Below are positions 8,174 through 15,838 of a stretch of DNA of 22,877 nucleotides, one piece after another. The stretch spans positions 1 through 22,877 of the forward strand of contig JAHJXP010000017.1 in the NCBI GenBank assembly GCA_018827585.1, in the 5' to 3' direction. Source of the DNA: Pseudomonadota bacterium (GTDB taxonomy: Bacteria > Desulfobacterota > Syntrophia > Syntrophales > UBA5619). Position numbers and translations under genes: made by a program. Numbering within the stretch: the first letter of the stretch is position 1; each line of letters begins with the position of its first letter. The notes under the pieces were generated by a model that was given only the letters and a program-made list of their open reading frames with translations, was not told the origin of the DNA and ran no database searches.

Positions 8174-8920
8174 ATGAAGCTGAGCGGAAAGAAGGCCGTG
8201 ATCACCGGCGCCGGTGGGGGGCTGGGGAGCGCCATGGCCCTGGAACTGGCCCGGGAAGGGGCCGATGTAGCCGTTTGGGATATCCGGCTGGCGGCCTCCG
8301 AAGAGACGTGCCGGGCTGTGGAGGGCATGGGGCGCCGTGCCATGTCCATGGCCGTGGACGTCACGGACGAGGCGGCGGTGGGTGCTGCGGTCGCACAGGT
8401 CTTGGAGGCCTGGGGGGTCATCGACATCCTGATCAACAACGCCGGCATCTGCCAGGTGGCCTCCATTGAGGAGACTTCCGCGGCTGACTGGGACCGGGTG
8501 CTCGGTGTCAACCTCAAGGGGACCTTTCTCTGCTGCCGCGCGGTCATGGGCGCCATGAAACGGCAGCGGTCGGGCCGGATCATCAACCTGGGATCGGTGG
8601 CCGGAAAGGTGGGCGGCATTTCGGTGGGCGCCCACTACTCGGCCTCCAAGGCGGCGGTGATGTGCTTTACCAAGTCCCTGGCCCGGGAACTGGCCCCTTA
8701 TGGCGTCAACGTCAACGCCATCGCCCCGGGGGTGATCGAGAGCGACATGACCCGCGGCATCACCGGCGGAGACTGGACCCACTACCTGTCGACCATCCCC
8801 CTGGGCCGCATCGGTCGGGCCGAGGATGTGGGCCGGGTGGCGGTCTTTCTGGCCGGCGGGGACAGCGATTACCTGACCGGCGAGATCATCGACGTCAACG
8901 GCGGCCAGTTCATGGACTGA
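8174..8920 (+). CDS. SDR-family NAD(P)-dependent oxidoreductase
   Basis: A 248-residue classical short-chain dehydrogenase. The cofactor motif is TGAGGGLG at 11-18. NNAG is at 88-91. Catalytic residues are S141, Y155 and K159 ('HYSASKAA'). The substrate-loop region is 'APGVIESDMTRGI' and the end is 'DYLTGEIIDVNGGQFMD'. An acidic residue after strand 2 ('VWDIR') suggests a preference for NAD(H), by family rule. It looks most like the FabG/2,3-butanediol/cyclic-alcohol dehydrogenase group, and the substrate is not determinable. The ATG is six bases after the VOC stop, so the two are co-transcribed. Confidence 0.93.
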   Translation: MKLSGKKAVITGAGGGLGSAMALELAREGADVAVWDIRLAASEETCRAVEGMGRRAMSMAVDVTDEAAVGAAVAQVLEAWGVIDILINNAGICQVASIEETSAADWDRVLGVNLKGTFLCCRAVMGAMKRQRSGRIINLGSVAGKVGGISVGAHYSASKAAVMCFTKSLARELAPYGVNVNAIAPGVIESDMTRGITGGDWTHYLSTIPLGRIGRAEDVGRVAVFLAGGDSDYLTGEIIDVNGGQFMD

Positions 8921-9030
8921 GAACCGGGCGCGTCGGGTGCCACCGGCCGGTTGCAGCCCGCGGCCGACCGATGCGACGGGTCGTCCCCGGTCGGCAACCG
9001 ACAACGGAAAAACAGACAACGGGAAAACAA

Positions 9031-9059
9031 TTGACTTATCGTTTCGATCGGGGCAAACT
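9031..9059 (+). promoter_or_regulatory. Weak candidate sigma70 promoter before the second SDR gene
   Basis: The interval 8921-9095 (175 bases) is the widest gap in the first gene train. It turns A-rich after 9000. TTGACT (9031-9036) is spaced 17 bases from CAAACT (9054-9059), a poor -10. AAGGAG lies at about 9077-9082 before the ATG at 9096. I see no strong terminator here. Read-through from upstream is equally possible. Confidence 0.25.
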
Positions 9060-9095
9060 GCTCCGGGTTACAAGTAAAGGAGAAAGAGGTAGACC

Positions 9096-9869
9096 ATGGG
9101 CAGTTATCTGGACGCGTTTACCATGGAAGGCAAGGTGAGCATCGTGACCGGCGGCGGACGGGGCATCGGACTCGGAATCGCGCGGGCCCTTGCCGGAGCC
9201 GGATCGGACCTGTTGCTCGTATCCCGGACCGAGGCCCAGCTGGCCGCCGCCGCCGGGGACATCGTTCGGGACTTCGGGTGCCGGGTGGAGATCATCGCCG
9301 GCGACCTGACCCGGATCGAGACGTTTCCCGGGATCGTCCAACGGGCCCTCGATCGTTTCGGACGCCTGGACGTGCTGATCAACAACGCTGGCTCCAATAT
9401 CCGCAATCCCTTTCTAGAGGTTTCCGAGGCGGACTACGACGCTGTCATGCAGATCCAACTCAAGTCGGCCTACTTCATGGCCCAGGCCGCGGCCCGGGAA
9501 ATGGCCAAGGCTGGCCGGGGCAAGATCGTCAACCTGGCCTCGCTCTCCAGCAAGATCGCCATCCCCAACATCTCCATTTACGGGGCCGCCAAGGGCGGCA
9601 TCCTTTCCATGACCAAGGCCCTGGCCCTGGAACTGGCCGCCCGCAACATCAACGTGAATGCCGTGGCCCCGGGATACGTCCGTACCCACATGACCGAGGC
9701 GGCGTTCCAGGACAAGGACCGCTGCGACTGGATGCTGTCCCGGATCCCCTTGGGTCGCTTCGGAACGCCCGAGGACATCGGCAATACGGCCCTCTTTCTG
9801 GCTTGTCCCGCCTCGGACTATCTGACCGGGGAGGTGATCTTTGTCGACGGCGGCTGGATGGCCGCCTGA
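9096..9869 (+). CDS. SDR-family oxidoreductase, gluconate/2-deoxygluconate dehydrogenase-like
   Basis: A 257-residue classical SDR. It shows TGGGRGIGLG at 18-27, NNAG at 96-99, the catalytic S149-Y162-K166 set ('SIYGAAKGG'), and 'APGYVRTHMTEAAF' followed by 'DYLTGEVIFVDGGWMA'. 'NNAGSNIRNPFLEVSEADYD' and 'MLSRIPLGRFGTPEDIG' resemble the gluconate 5-dehydrogenase / 2-deoxy-D-gluconate 3-dehydrogenase group, which oxidises hydroxyls on sugar acids. This subgroup assignment is by appearance only. It is clearly diverged from the SDR upstream, so the two probably act on different hydroxyls or different stereochemistry. The zinc MDR gene follows after about 100 bases. Confidence 0.92.
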   Translation: MGSYLDAFTMEGKVSIVTGGGRGIGLGIARALAGAGSDLLLVSRTEAQLAAAAGDIVRDFGCRVEIIAGDLTRIETFPGIVQRALDRFGRLDVLINNAGSNIRNPFLEVSEADYDAVMQIQLKSAYFMAQAAAREMAKAGRGKIVNLASLSSKIAIPNISIYGAAKGGILSMTKALALELAARNINVNAVAPGYVRTHMTEAAFQDKDRCDWMLSRIPLGRFGTPEDIGNTALFLACPASDYLTGEVIFVDGGWMAA

Positions 9870-9971
9870 TCCCGCTTTTCGATTCCGGTTCTCGTGGACG
9901 CCTTGTGCCGTTTCGACGCCATGCCGAAACGTTCACCGCCGGGGTCTTCGGGACCCAATGGGGATTCATAA

Positions 9972-11012
9972 ATGAAGGCATTGCGAAAACTGGAGCCCGG
10001 TCCCGGCCAGGTGGCGGTGGTCGAGGTGCCGGATCCCGATCCGGGCCGGGGGCAGGTGCGGATCCGGGTGATGCGCGGCGGGATCTGCGGCACGGACCTG
10101 CACATCTATCACGGCCTTTTTTCGAAGGTGCGCCCCCCGGTGACCCTGGGCCACGAACTGGCCGGCACCATCGACGCCCTCGGGCCGGGCGTCGACCACT
10201 GGAACGTTGGCGATCGCGTCACCGCAGAAAGCGAAGCCTTTTCCTGCGGACAGTGCCGTTGGTGCCGGGCGGCAATGACCAACATTTGCCCGGAACGGCT
10301 GGCACTGGGATACGGGGTGGACGGCGGTTTTGCCACATTCGTCTGCACCCGCGCCTCGGCTCTGCACCGACTCCCGGAGACGATCGGTTTCGACGAGGGG
10401 GCCCTGTCCGAGCCGCTCACCGTGGCCGTTCACGCCGTTGAGGAACGGGCCGAGTTGAAAACCGGGGCGTGGGTTCTGGTGACCGGGCCCGGGCCCGTCG
10501 GTCTGCTGGTGCTTCAGGTGGCCCGCGCGGCCGGCGGCCGGGTGATCGTCTCGGGCACCCGCAAGGATACGGATCGGCTCGTTTTGGCCGAGCGACTGGG
10601 CGCCGAGGCGGTGATCCTGGTCGATGTGCAAGACCCGCTGGAGCGCATTCTGGAAATCACCGGCGGCCGGGGCATCGATACGGCCTTCGAATGTTCGGGG
10701 GTGAGCGCGGCCGCCCACAACTGCATAGAGGCCGTGCGCCGCCGGGGCGAGATTGTCCAGGTGGGGCTCTACGGTCGGCCGGTTTCCCTGGAACTGGATC
10801 CGGCGACCATGAAGGAAGTACAGATCAAGGGCGCATTCACCCATACCCATGCGACCTGGAGGCGGGCCATGGACCTGCTGGCCGGCGGGGCGGTGGACCT
10901 TCGCCCTCTCGTCTCCGGCACCTATCCACTGAACGCGTGGGAGACGGCCTTCGGACAGGCCGAGGCCGGGGCCGGCATCAAATACCTGATCGATCCCCAA
11001 GACGCCGGTTGA
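9972..11012 (+). CDS. Zinc-dependent MDR alcohol/polyol dehydrogenase
   Basis: A 346-residue medium-chain dehydrogenase that oxidises a secondary alcohol or polyol with NAD(P)+. The catalytic zinc site is C39 ('GGICGTDLH') and H61/E62 ('GHELAG'). The structural zinc cysteines are C92, C95, C98 and C106. The Rossmann domain has 'VLVTGPGPVGLLVLQVARAAGG', and the late segment 'AFECSGVSAAAHNCIEAVRRRGEIVQVG' is typical. It belongs to the group holding threonine 3-dehydrogenase, sorbitol dehydrogenase and (R,R)-butanediol dehydrogenase, and the member is not resolved. It is a distant paralogue of the MDR gene at 15839. It ends the first gene train and is followed by about 210 bases without a gene. 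Confidence 0.93.
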   Translation: MKALRKLEPGPGQVAVVEVPDPDPGRGQVRIRVMRGGICGTDLHIYHGLFSKVRPPVTLGHELAGTIDALGPGVDHWNVGDRVTAESEAFSCGQCRWCRAAMTNICPERLALGYGVDGGFATFVCTRASALHRLPETIGFDEGALSEPLTVAVHAVEERAELKTGAWVLVTGPGPVGLLVLQVARAAGGRVIVSGTRKDTDRLVLAERLGAEAVILVDVQDPLERILEITGGRGIDTAFECSGVSAAAHNCIEAVRRRGEIVQVGLYGRPVSLELDPATMKEVQIKGAFTHTHATWRRAMDLLAGGAVDLRPLVSGTYPLNAWETAFGQAEAGAGIKYLIDPQDAG

Positions 11013-11082
11013 GGCCGGAGGGGCGTCGGAACGGTTCGGTATTCCGGGTACGACGGGGCAGCTTGACCTGCATGGACTATTA

Positions 11083-11109
11083 TTGTTAATTTAATCGGGA
11101 TGTTACAAT
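11083..11109 (+). promoter_or_regulatory. Candidate promoter of the second transporter cluster
   Basis: In the AT-rich interval between the MDR gene and the second binding-protein gene, TTGTTA (11083-11088) lies 15 bases before TACAAT (11104-11109), a five-of-six match to the -10 consensus. The spacer is short. TTGACC at 11063-11068 is another possible -35. The position fits a start near 11116 and a leader of about 110 bases. Confidence 0.35.
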
Positions 11110-11118
11110 GATATCATT
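11107..11118. promoter_or_regulatory. 12-bp perfect palindrome overlapping the candidate -10 (possible operator)
   Basis: AATGATATCATT is a perfect palindrome that overlaps the 3' end of the candidate -10 and the expected transcription start. That is a usual place for a dimeric repressor. No regulator gene is present nearby, so the binding protein is unknown. Confidence 0.35.
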
Positions 11119-11141
11119 TGCAAAAGTGGATCTGGCCCTCT

Positions 11142-11159
11142 GGGGGCAGGATTTGAACC
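11142..11159 (-). other. tRNA T-arm-like fragment (degenerate)
   Basis: Read on the minus strand, this stretch contains GGTTCAAATCC, the conserved T-loop core of tRNAs, followed by CCCC like the 3' acceptor strand. No matching acceptor 5' strand, anticodon arm or D arm can be folded, and the T stem has mismatches. It is at most a relic, perhaps of an integration site, or chance. Confidence 0.3.
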
Positions 11160-11224
11160 GGGATCTCGGGCGGGTAGGATGTCTGGGACTCAGAAAATTA
11201 ACCAACCAAGAGAAAGGAGCATTT

Positions 11225-12433
11225 ATGAGAAAGACGGTATGGATTGTAATGCTTTGCGTTAGCCTGGTGTTGGGTTTTTCCGCCGGGGCATTTGCCGCAA
11301 AAACCCTGGAGATCGGCGCCCTGTACCCGATCTCAGGAAGTCTTGCCCTGCTGGGGGAGGAGAGCTGGCGAGGTGCGGAAATCGCGCGAATGCAGCGGAA
11401 CAAGGCCGGCGGTGTGGCCGGAATGGAAGTGATATTCGTGCAGGGGGATGCCAATACACCGGCGACCTCCCGCTCCGAAGCCGAGCGGCTCATCGAACAG
11501 AAGGGCGTGAAGGGTATTCTGGGCACCTATTCGAGCAGTCGCTGCATGGTCGCTTCGGAAGTGGCCGGACGTAAGGGAATTCCCTACTTCGAACTGGGCG
11601 CCATCGCCAACGATATCACGACCCGCGGCTACAAGACCATGTGGCGCATCAACCCGACCGCCGCCCATTTCAGCGTGGCCCAGGTCGAGTTTATCATCGA
11701 CTGGCTGGCCCCCAAGCTGGGAAAGAAGCCGTCCGACATCAAGGTGTCCGTCGCCCACGAGGATTCGGACTACGGCTCCTCGGTGGCGGCCAGCTTCAGC
11801 GAACTGGCCAAGAAAAAGGGCCTCCAGGTGGTGTCGGTGGAACCTTACGCGGCCAATTCCTCGGATCTCTCTTCGGTCATCTTCCGGCTGCGCAAGGCCG
11901 AGCCGGACATCGTGGTGGCGGTCTCCTACGCCCAGGATGCCATTCTGCTCTCCCGGCAGGCCATCGAACTGAAGCTCAATGTGCCCTTCATTGGAACCGG
12001 AGGCGGACACAGCCTCCAAAGCTTCGCCGACGCCCTCGGCAAGAACGCCGAAGGCGTGCTCAATGTTGATTTCACCCAGTACGAGGTCAATACCGCTTTT
12101 ACCCCGGGGCTGACCAACTTTCTGGGTCTCTACAAGGAGACCTTCAAGGCAAACCCCCGCTCCGGCCATTCCCTGGCTAACTATATGGGCGCCAACGTGG
12201 TTTTCGACATCCTGCAGAAAACCGGCGGCAGCCTCGATCCCAAAGCTGTTCAGAAAGCGGCCATGGCCATGGATGTCAAAGTCGGCTCCACGGCCACCGG
12301 ATGGGGCGTAAAGTTCGACGAGAACGGCCAGAACATCCGGGTAACGCCCCAAGTCACCCAGTGGCGAGACGGCAAGCTGGTCACCGTATTCCCCAAGGGT
12401 GCCGCAGTCATGGAACCGATCCTCATCAAGTAA
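11225..12433 (+). CDS. Periplasmic substrate-binding protein of the second HAAT transporter (Peripla_BP_6 type)
   Basis: A 402-residue secreted receptor. The signal peptide MRKTVWIVMLCVSLVLGFS is followed by 'AGAFAA', the likely cleavage site. The mature part opens 'KTLEIGALYPISGSLALLG', the classic first strand and ligand loop of LivK/AmiC-type proteins. 'GVKGILGTYSSSRCMVASEVA' carries the serine-rich ligand-contact loop (TYSSS). 'VSVAHEDSDYGSSVAASF' and 'ADILQKT'-like C-terminal segments also fit. The ATG at 11225 has AAGGAG at 11214-11219. An upstream in-frame ATG at 11108 would abolish the signal peptide position and is rejected. It differs strongly from the receptor at 6415, so the two systems probably bind different ligands. 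Confidence 0.93.
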   Translation: MRKTVWIVMLCVSLVLGFSAGAFAAKTLEIGALYPISGSLALLGEESWRGAEIARMQRNKAGGVAGMEVIFVQGDANTPATSRSEAERLIEQKGVKGILGTYSSSRCMVASEVAGRKGIPYFELGAIANDITTRGYKTMWRINPTAAHFSVAQVEFIIDWLAPKLGKKPSDIKVSVAHEDSDYGSSVAASFSELAKKKGLQVVSVEPYAANSSDLSSVIFRLRKAEPDIVVAVSYAQDAILLSRQAIELKLNVPFIGTGGGHSLQSFADALGKNAEGVLNVDFTQYEVNTAFTPGLTNFLGLYKETFKANPRSGHSLANYMGANVVFDILQKTGGSLDPKAVQKAAMAMDVKVGSTATGWGVKFDENGQNIRVTPQVTQWRDGKLVTVFPKGAAVMEPILIK

Positions 12434-12440
12434 CCGCTGA

Positions 12441-12484
12441 AATGGTGTGCTGCGCCTGCCCGAAGTCAGGCGCAGCACACCATT
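12441..12484 (+). promoter_or_regulatory. Long perfect hairpin after the second binding-protein gene
   Basis: A perfect 18-bp inverted repeat (arms 12441-12458 and 12467-12484, 8-base loop) begins seven bases after the stop and ends 22 bases before livH. It has no T-tract. It is placed like the hairpin at 7636-7677 but unrelated in sequence. The inferred role is to raise binding-protein mRNA over permease mRNA within one operon. Confidence 0.8.
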
Positions 12485-12506
12485 CGACGAAAAGGGGCAA
12501 ATCAGA

Positions 12507-13394
12507 ATGGATCTGTATATTCAGGTACTTGTGTCTGGCTTGTTGCTGGGGGGGGTCTATGCGCTGATCAGCATCGGGCTGAATCTGATTTTCGGCGTCG
12601 TGCGCATCATCAATTTCGCCCACGGCGAAATGGTGATGCTGTCCATGTATCTAACCTTCTGGCTTCACCATCTGTACGGCATGGACCCTTATCTTGCTGC
12701 CATTGTGGTGCTGCCGGTGATGTTTCTCTTCGGCGTGGCGTTTCAGCGGGTCGTCGTCCAGCCCATCCTGACCACCTCGGCGACCATGAAAATCTTTACC
12801 ACAGTAGGGGTGTCGCTGCTGCTTCAGAACCTGGTGCTGATCTTCTGGAAAGGCGATTTCCGGACCGTGCAGACCTCCTATTCCATGAGCGCCTTCGAGG
12901 TTTTCGAGATCATCGTCAGCATCCCGCGCTTCGTGGCCTTTGTGGCGGCGCTGCTGTCGATCATCATTCTCTATGCCTTCCTGAAGTTCACGTTTGCGGG
13001 AAAAGCCCTGAGGGCCATCGTGGAAGACAACGCCGTGGCACGGCTCATGGGTGTGAATGTGGAGCGGCACTACCTGCTGGCCTTCGGGCTCGGGTGCGCG
13101 TTTTCCGGATTGGGTGGCGTGTTGCTGATGCCTTTCAATGCCGTTTATCCCACGGTGGGAGTGACCTACACGTTGCTGGCCTTTGTGGTGGTGGTGCTCG
13201 GCGGACTGGGGAGCATGAGCGGCACCTTTCTGGCCGGTCTGTTTATCGGCGTCGTGGAGGCATTCGGCGGCACTTTCGTTTCGCCGGCCCTCAAAGAGGC
13301 GATCTACTTCGGCATCTTTATCCTGGTCCTGCTCGTGCGGCCGCAAGGTCTCTTTGGTATGGGCAGAGGCACTGAGGAGGTTGGACTAAAGTGA
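12507..13394 (+). CDS. livH: HAAT-type ABC transporter permease (LivH family), second system
   Basis: A 295-residue membrane permease with the family signature 'GLNLIFGVVRIINFAHGE' near residues 27-44. It has about eight hydrophobic segments, the 'ALRAIVEDNAVARLMGVNVERH' cytoplasmic coupling loop, 'VVVLGGLGSMSGTFLAG' and a 'LLVRPQGLFG' ending. The ATG at 12507 follows an AAGGGG-like ribosome site. The in-frame ATG at 12447 lies inside the hairpin and would add non-hydrophobic residues, so it is rejected. The stop overlaps the livM GTG start (GTGA). It is a paralogue of the permease at 3031, with clearly different sequence. Confidence 0.93.
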   Translation: MDLYIQVLVSGLLLGGVYALISIGLNLIFGVVRIINFAHGEMVMLSMYLTFWLHHLYGMDPYLAAIVVLPVMFLFGVAFQRVVVQPILTTSATMKIFTTVGVSLLLQNLVLIFWKGDFRTVQTSYSMSAFEVFEIIVSIPRFVAFVAALLSIIILYAFLKFTFAGKALRAIVEDNAVARLMGVNVERHYLLAFGLGCAFSGLGGVLLMPFNAVYPTVGVTYTLLAFVVVVLGGLGSMSGTFLAGLFIGVVEAFGGTFVSPALKEAIYFGIFILVLLVRPQGLFGMGRGTEEVGLK

Positions 13395-14386
13395 AACCAA
13401 AACATCTCCGCACCTTCGGGGCGGCAATCTTTATTTTACTGCTGCTGGTACCGGTGTTTTTCAAATCGACCTTCGTCCTGCATATATACACGTTGATTTT
13501 TTTCTACATTGCGCTGACTGCGGCCTGGAATATCCCGGCATTCGGCGGTCAGCTCTCCCTGGGACATGCGTCGTTTTTCGGAATCGGGGCCTATACCGCG
13601 GCGATCCTGTACGTGAAATACGGCGTCTCGCCCTGGTTCGGACTGCTGATCGCCGTGGGTGTCTCGCTGCTCGGCGGGGTGATCCTCAGCCTGCCGCTGA
13701 TCCGGCTGAGGGGCCCGTTCTTCACCCTGGCCTCCATCGCGTTTACCGAAGTGCTCCGGATGGTCGCCATCGACTGGCGGAGCATGACCAACGGCAGTGT
13801 CGGCATCAACATCCCCTTCAAACCGGGATTCAAGAACATGACCTTTACGAGCGGCGAGCCCTTCTACTATCTTTTTCTGGCAACGGCCGTCATCGTGGTT
13901 CTTCTCACCTACCGGATTCGGAATTCGGCTCTAGGCTTCCACCTGCGGGCGGCGGCGTCCGACGATGAGGCGGCCCGCGCCCTCGGCGTCAATACATCCC
14001 TTGCCCAATTTCTGGCCCTGATGTGGAGCGCCGGCCTGACCGGGGTTCTGGGCGTCTTCTATGTGTTCTACAACTATGTGATGGAACCCAACACCGCCTT
14101 CTCCCTGGACCTGTTCTCCCTGCAGCCGGCCCTCAACGGCATCATCGGCGGCATGGGGACCGTCTGGGGTCCGGTGATCGGGGCCGTGCTCATGACGCCG
14201 CTGGGGGAGTTTCTACGATTCTATCTGAGCACGATTCAGCAGGGCCTGCACTACGTGGTCTATGGCCTCGTGCTGATCCTGACGGTGAAATTCATTCCCG
14301 GCGGGATCCTCTCGATCCTGGAGCCGCTGATCAGCCGAAAGAAAAAAGATCGCGACAAGCCCAAAGAAAAGGAGGAGAGGTCATGA
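13391..14386 (+). CDS. livM: HAAT-type ABC transporter permease (LivM family), second system
   Basis: A 331-residue permease starting at a GTG that overlaps the livH stop. LivM hallmarks are 'AFGGQLSLGHASFFGIGAYT' and 'RLRGPFFTLASIAFTEVLR'. The coupling loop is 'RAAASDDEAARALGVNT', followed by 'IIGGMGTVWGPVIGA'. The C-terminus is a highly charged tail (SRKKKDRDKPKEKEERS) beyond the last membrane helix, which the first-system LivM lacks. It overlaps livG by four bases. The GTG start with direct overlap suggests translation by coupling to livH. Confidence 0.93.
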   Translation: MKPKHLRTFGAAIFILLLLVPVFFKSTFVLHIYTLIFFYIALTAAWNIPAFGGQLSLGHASFFGIGAYTAAILYVKYGVSPWFGLLIAVGVSLLGGVILSLPLIRLRGPFFTLASIAFTEVLRMVAIDWRSMTNGSVGINIPFKPGFKNMTFTSGEPFYYLFLATAVIVVLLTYRIRNSALGFHLRAAASDDEAARALGVNTSLAQFLALMWSAGLTGVLGVFYVFYNYVMEPNTAFSLDLFSLQPALNGIIGGMGTVWGPVIGAVLMTPLGEFLRFYLSTIQQGLHYVVYGLVLILTVKFIPGGILSILEPLISRKKKDRDKPKEKEERS

Positions 14387-15111
14387 GCCTTCTGAAAGTG
14401 AAAAACCTGACCAAGCGCTTCGGCGGCCTGGTGGCGGTCAACGATCTGAGCTTCGAGGTGAGCCCGGGGGAAATCGTCGGGCTGATCGGCCCCAACGGGG
14501 CCGGGAAGACCACGGTGTTCAACCTGCTTTCCGGGATCCACTCCTGCGATGCGGGCTCCGTCACGCTGGGGGATCGGGAAATTACCCATCTGGCGCCCCA
14601 CCGCCGGAGCCTTGCCGGCATCGGTCGAACGTTTCAGGTCGTTCGCCCCTTTGAGATGACGGTACTGGAAAACGTGATGGTTCCGGCCCTGGCCCGGAAC
14701 AAGAGCGTCGCCAAAGCCCGAGAGACCGCTTTCGCGGTATTGAAGATGATGGGGATCGAAAACCTGGCCGATGCTCTGCCCGGGAATCTGACTCTGGCCC
14801 AGCGCAAACGCATCGAGGTGGCCCGGGCCATGGCCACCAAACCCCGGCTGCTGCTCCTGGACGAGGTGCTGGCAGGACTCAATCCTACGGAAGTCGCTGA
14901 AAACCTCCCGCTGATCCGGCAACTCCGTGACCAGGGGGCAACCATCATCTTTATCGAACACGTGATGGCTGCGGTAATGAAGGTGTCGGAACGGGTCCTG
15001 GTGATGGCGCAAGGGGCCTTGATCTGCTGCGGCACCCCGTCGGAAGTGACCAACGATGAATGCGTCATCAAGGCGTATCTGGGAGAGGAGGATCCGGAGT
15101 GCTCACTGTAG
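14383..15111 (+). CDS. livG: HAAT-type ABC transporter ATP-binding protein (LivG family), second system
   Basis: A 242-residue ATPase. Walker A is GPNGAGKTT (36-44), the Q-loop is 'RTFQVVRPF', the signature is LTLAQRKR (136-143), Walker B is LLLLDEV (157-163) and the switch is H193. Walker B ends in DEV where DEP is usual, but the catalytic glutamate is kept. GGAGGAGAGG immediately before the ATG is a strong ribosome site. The ATG overlaps the livM stop, and a longer upstream frame inside livM is not real. LivF begins 13 bases before the end. Confidence 0.93.
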   Translation: MSLLKVKNLTKRFGGLVAVNDLSFEVSPGEIVGLIGPNGAGKTTVFNLLSGIHSCDAGSVTLGDREITHLAPHRRSLAGIGRTFQVVRPFEMTVLENVMVPALARNKSVAKARETAFAVLKMMGIENLADALPGNLTLAQRKRIEVARAMATKPRLLLLDEVLAGLNPTEVAENLPLIRQLRDQGATIIFIEHVMAAVMKVSERVLVMAQGALICCGTPSEVTNDECVIKAYLGEEDPECSL

Positions 15112-15803
15112 AGAATATCGACTGCTACTACGGGGATTTTCAGGCCCTGTGGGATGTTTCCCTGAACGTTCGGGAAGGGGGAATCGTGGCCCTGCTGGGA
15201 CCCAACGCCGCCGGCAAGTCCACCACCATGGCCGCCATCAGCGGGCTGCTCAAGCCCCGGAAAGGTCGGATCACCTTCCAGGGCAAGGACATGGCGAACC
15301 TGAAGCCTGAGGAAATCGTTGAACTGGGCATCGCACTGGTGCCCGAAGGCCGGAAGCTCTTCAAGACCCTCACGGTACGGGAAAACCTGGAAATGGGGGC
15401 CTACAGCCGACGGGCGCGGCCCCAGATTTCCGAGGGCATCGAGCGGGTCTTTGACCTTTTTCCGGTCTTGAAAGAGCGGACCAAACAACTGGCCGGCTCC
15501 CTGTCCGGAGGCGAGCAGCAGATGTGCGCCATCGGGCGGGGGCTCATGGCCCAGCCGCACCTGTTGATGATCGATGAAATGTCCCTGGGACTTTCGCCGC
15601 TGTTAGCCAAGCAGATGTTCGATATGGTGAAACATATCGCTGAAATCGGTGTTACTATTCTTTTGGTGGAGCAGCAGGTGCACCATACCATGAAGATTGC
15701 CGACACCGCTTTTATCATGGAAAAAGGGGGAATCGTCCTGGCCGGTCCTGCCCAGGAGATGGCCAACAGCGAACATGTGAAAAAAGCCTATCTGGGCATG
15801 TAG
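15099..15803 (+). CDS. livF: HAAT-type ABC transporter ATP-binding protein (LivF family), second system
   Basis: A 234-residue ATPase. The start is taken as GTG at 15099 ('MLTVENIDCYYG'), with GAGGAGG six bases upstream. An ATG at 15060 would add 13 non-homologous residues. Walker A is GPNAAGKST (34-42), the signature is LSGGEQQ (135-141) and Walker B is LLMIDEM (155-161). 'LLVEQQVH' carries glutamine at the switch position, as in other LivF proteins. Walker B ends DEM rather than DEP. It closes the second transporter, and the MDR gene follows after 35 bases. Confidence 0.93.
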   Translation: MLTVENIDCYYGDFQALWDVSLNVREGGIVALLGPNAAGKSTTMAAISGLLKPRKGRITFQGKDMANLKPEEIVELGIALVPEGRKLFKTLTVRENLEMGAYSRRARPQISEGIERVFDLFPVLKERTKQLAGSLSGGEQQMCAIGRGLMAQPHLLMIDEMSLGLSPLLAKQMFDMVKHIAEIGVTILLVEQQVHHTMKIADTAFIMEKGGIVLAGPAQEMANSEHVKKAYLGM

Positions 15804-15838
15804 ACGCGGATCGCCGAAGCTGCGGAGGCTGGACAACG

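Noticed and set aside
9890..9971. Short inverted repeats (GTTTCG/CGAAAC and GGGTC/GACCC) between the second SDR and the MDR gene
   Set aside because: Stems of five to six bases in GC-rich DNA are expected by chance and lack a T-tract. Not called as a terminator.
14023..14382. N-terminal extension of the second LivG into livM
   Set aside because: It is out-of-frame LivM sequence. ATG 14383 has a strong ribosome site and begins the standard ATPase domain.
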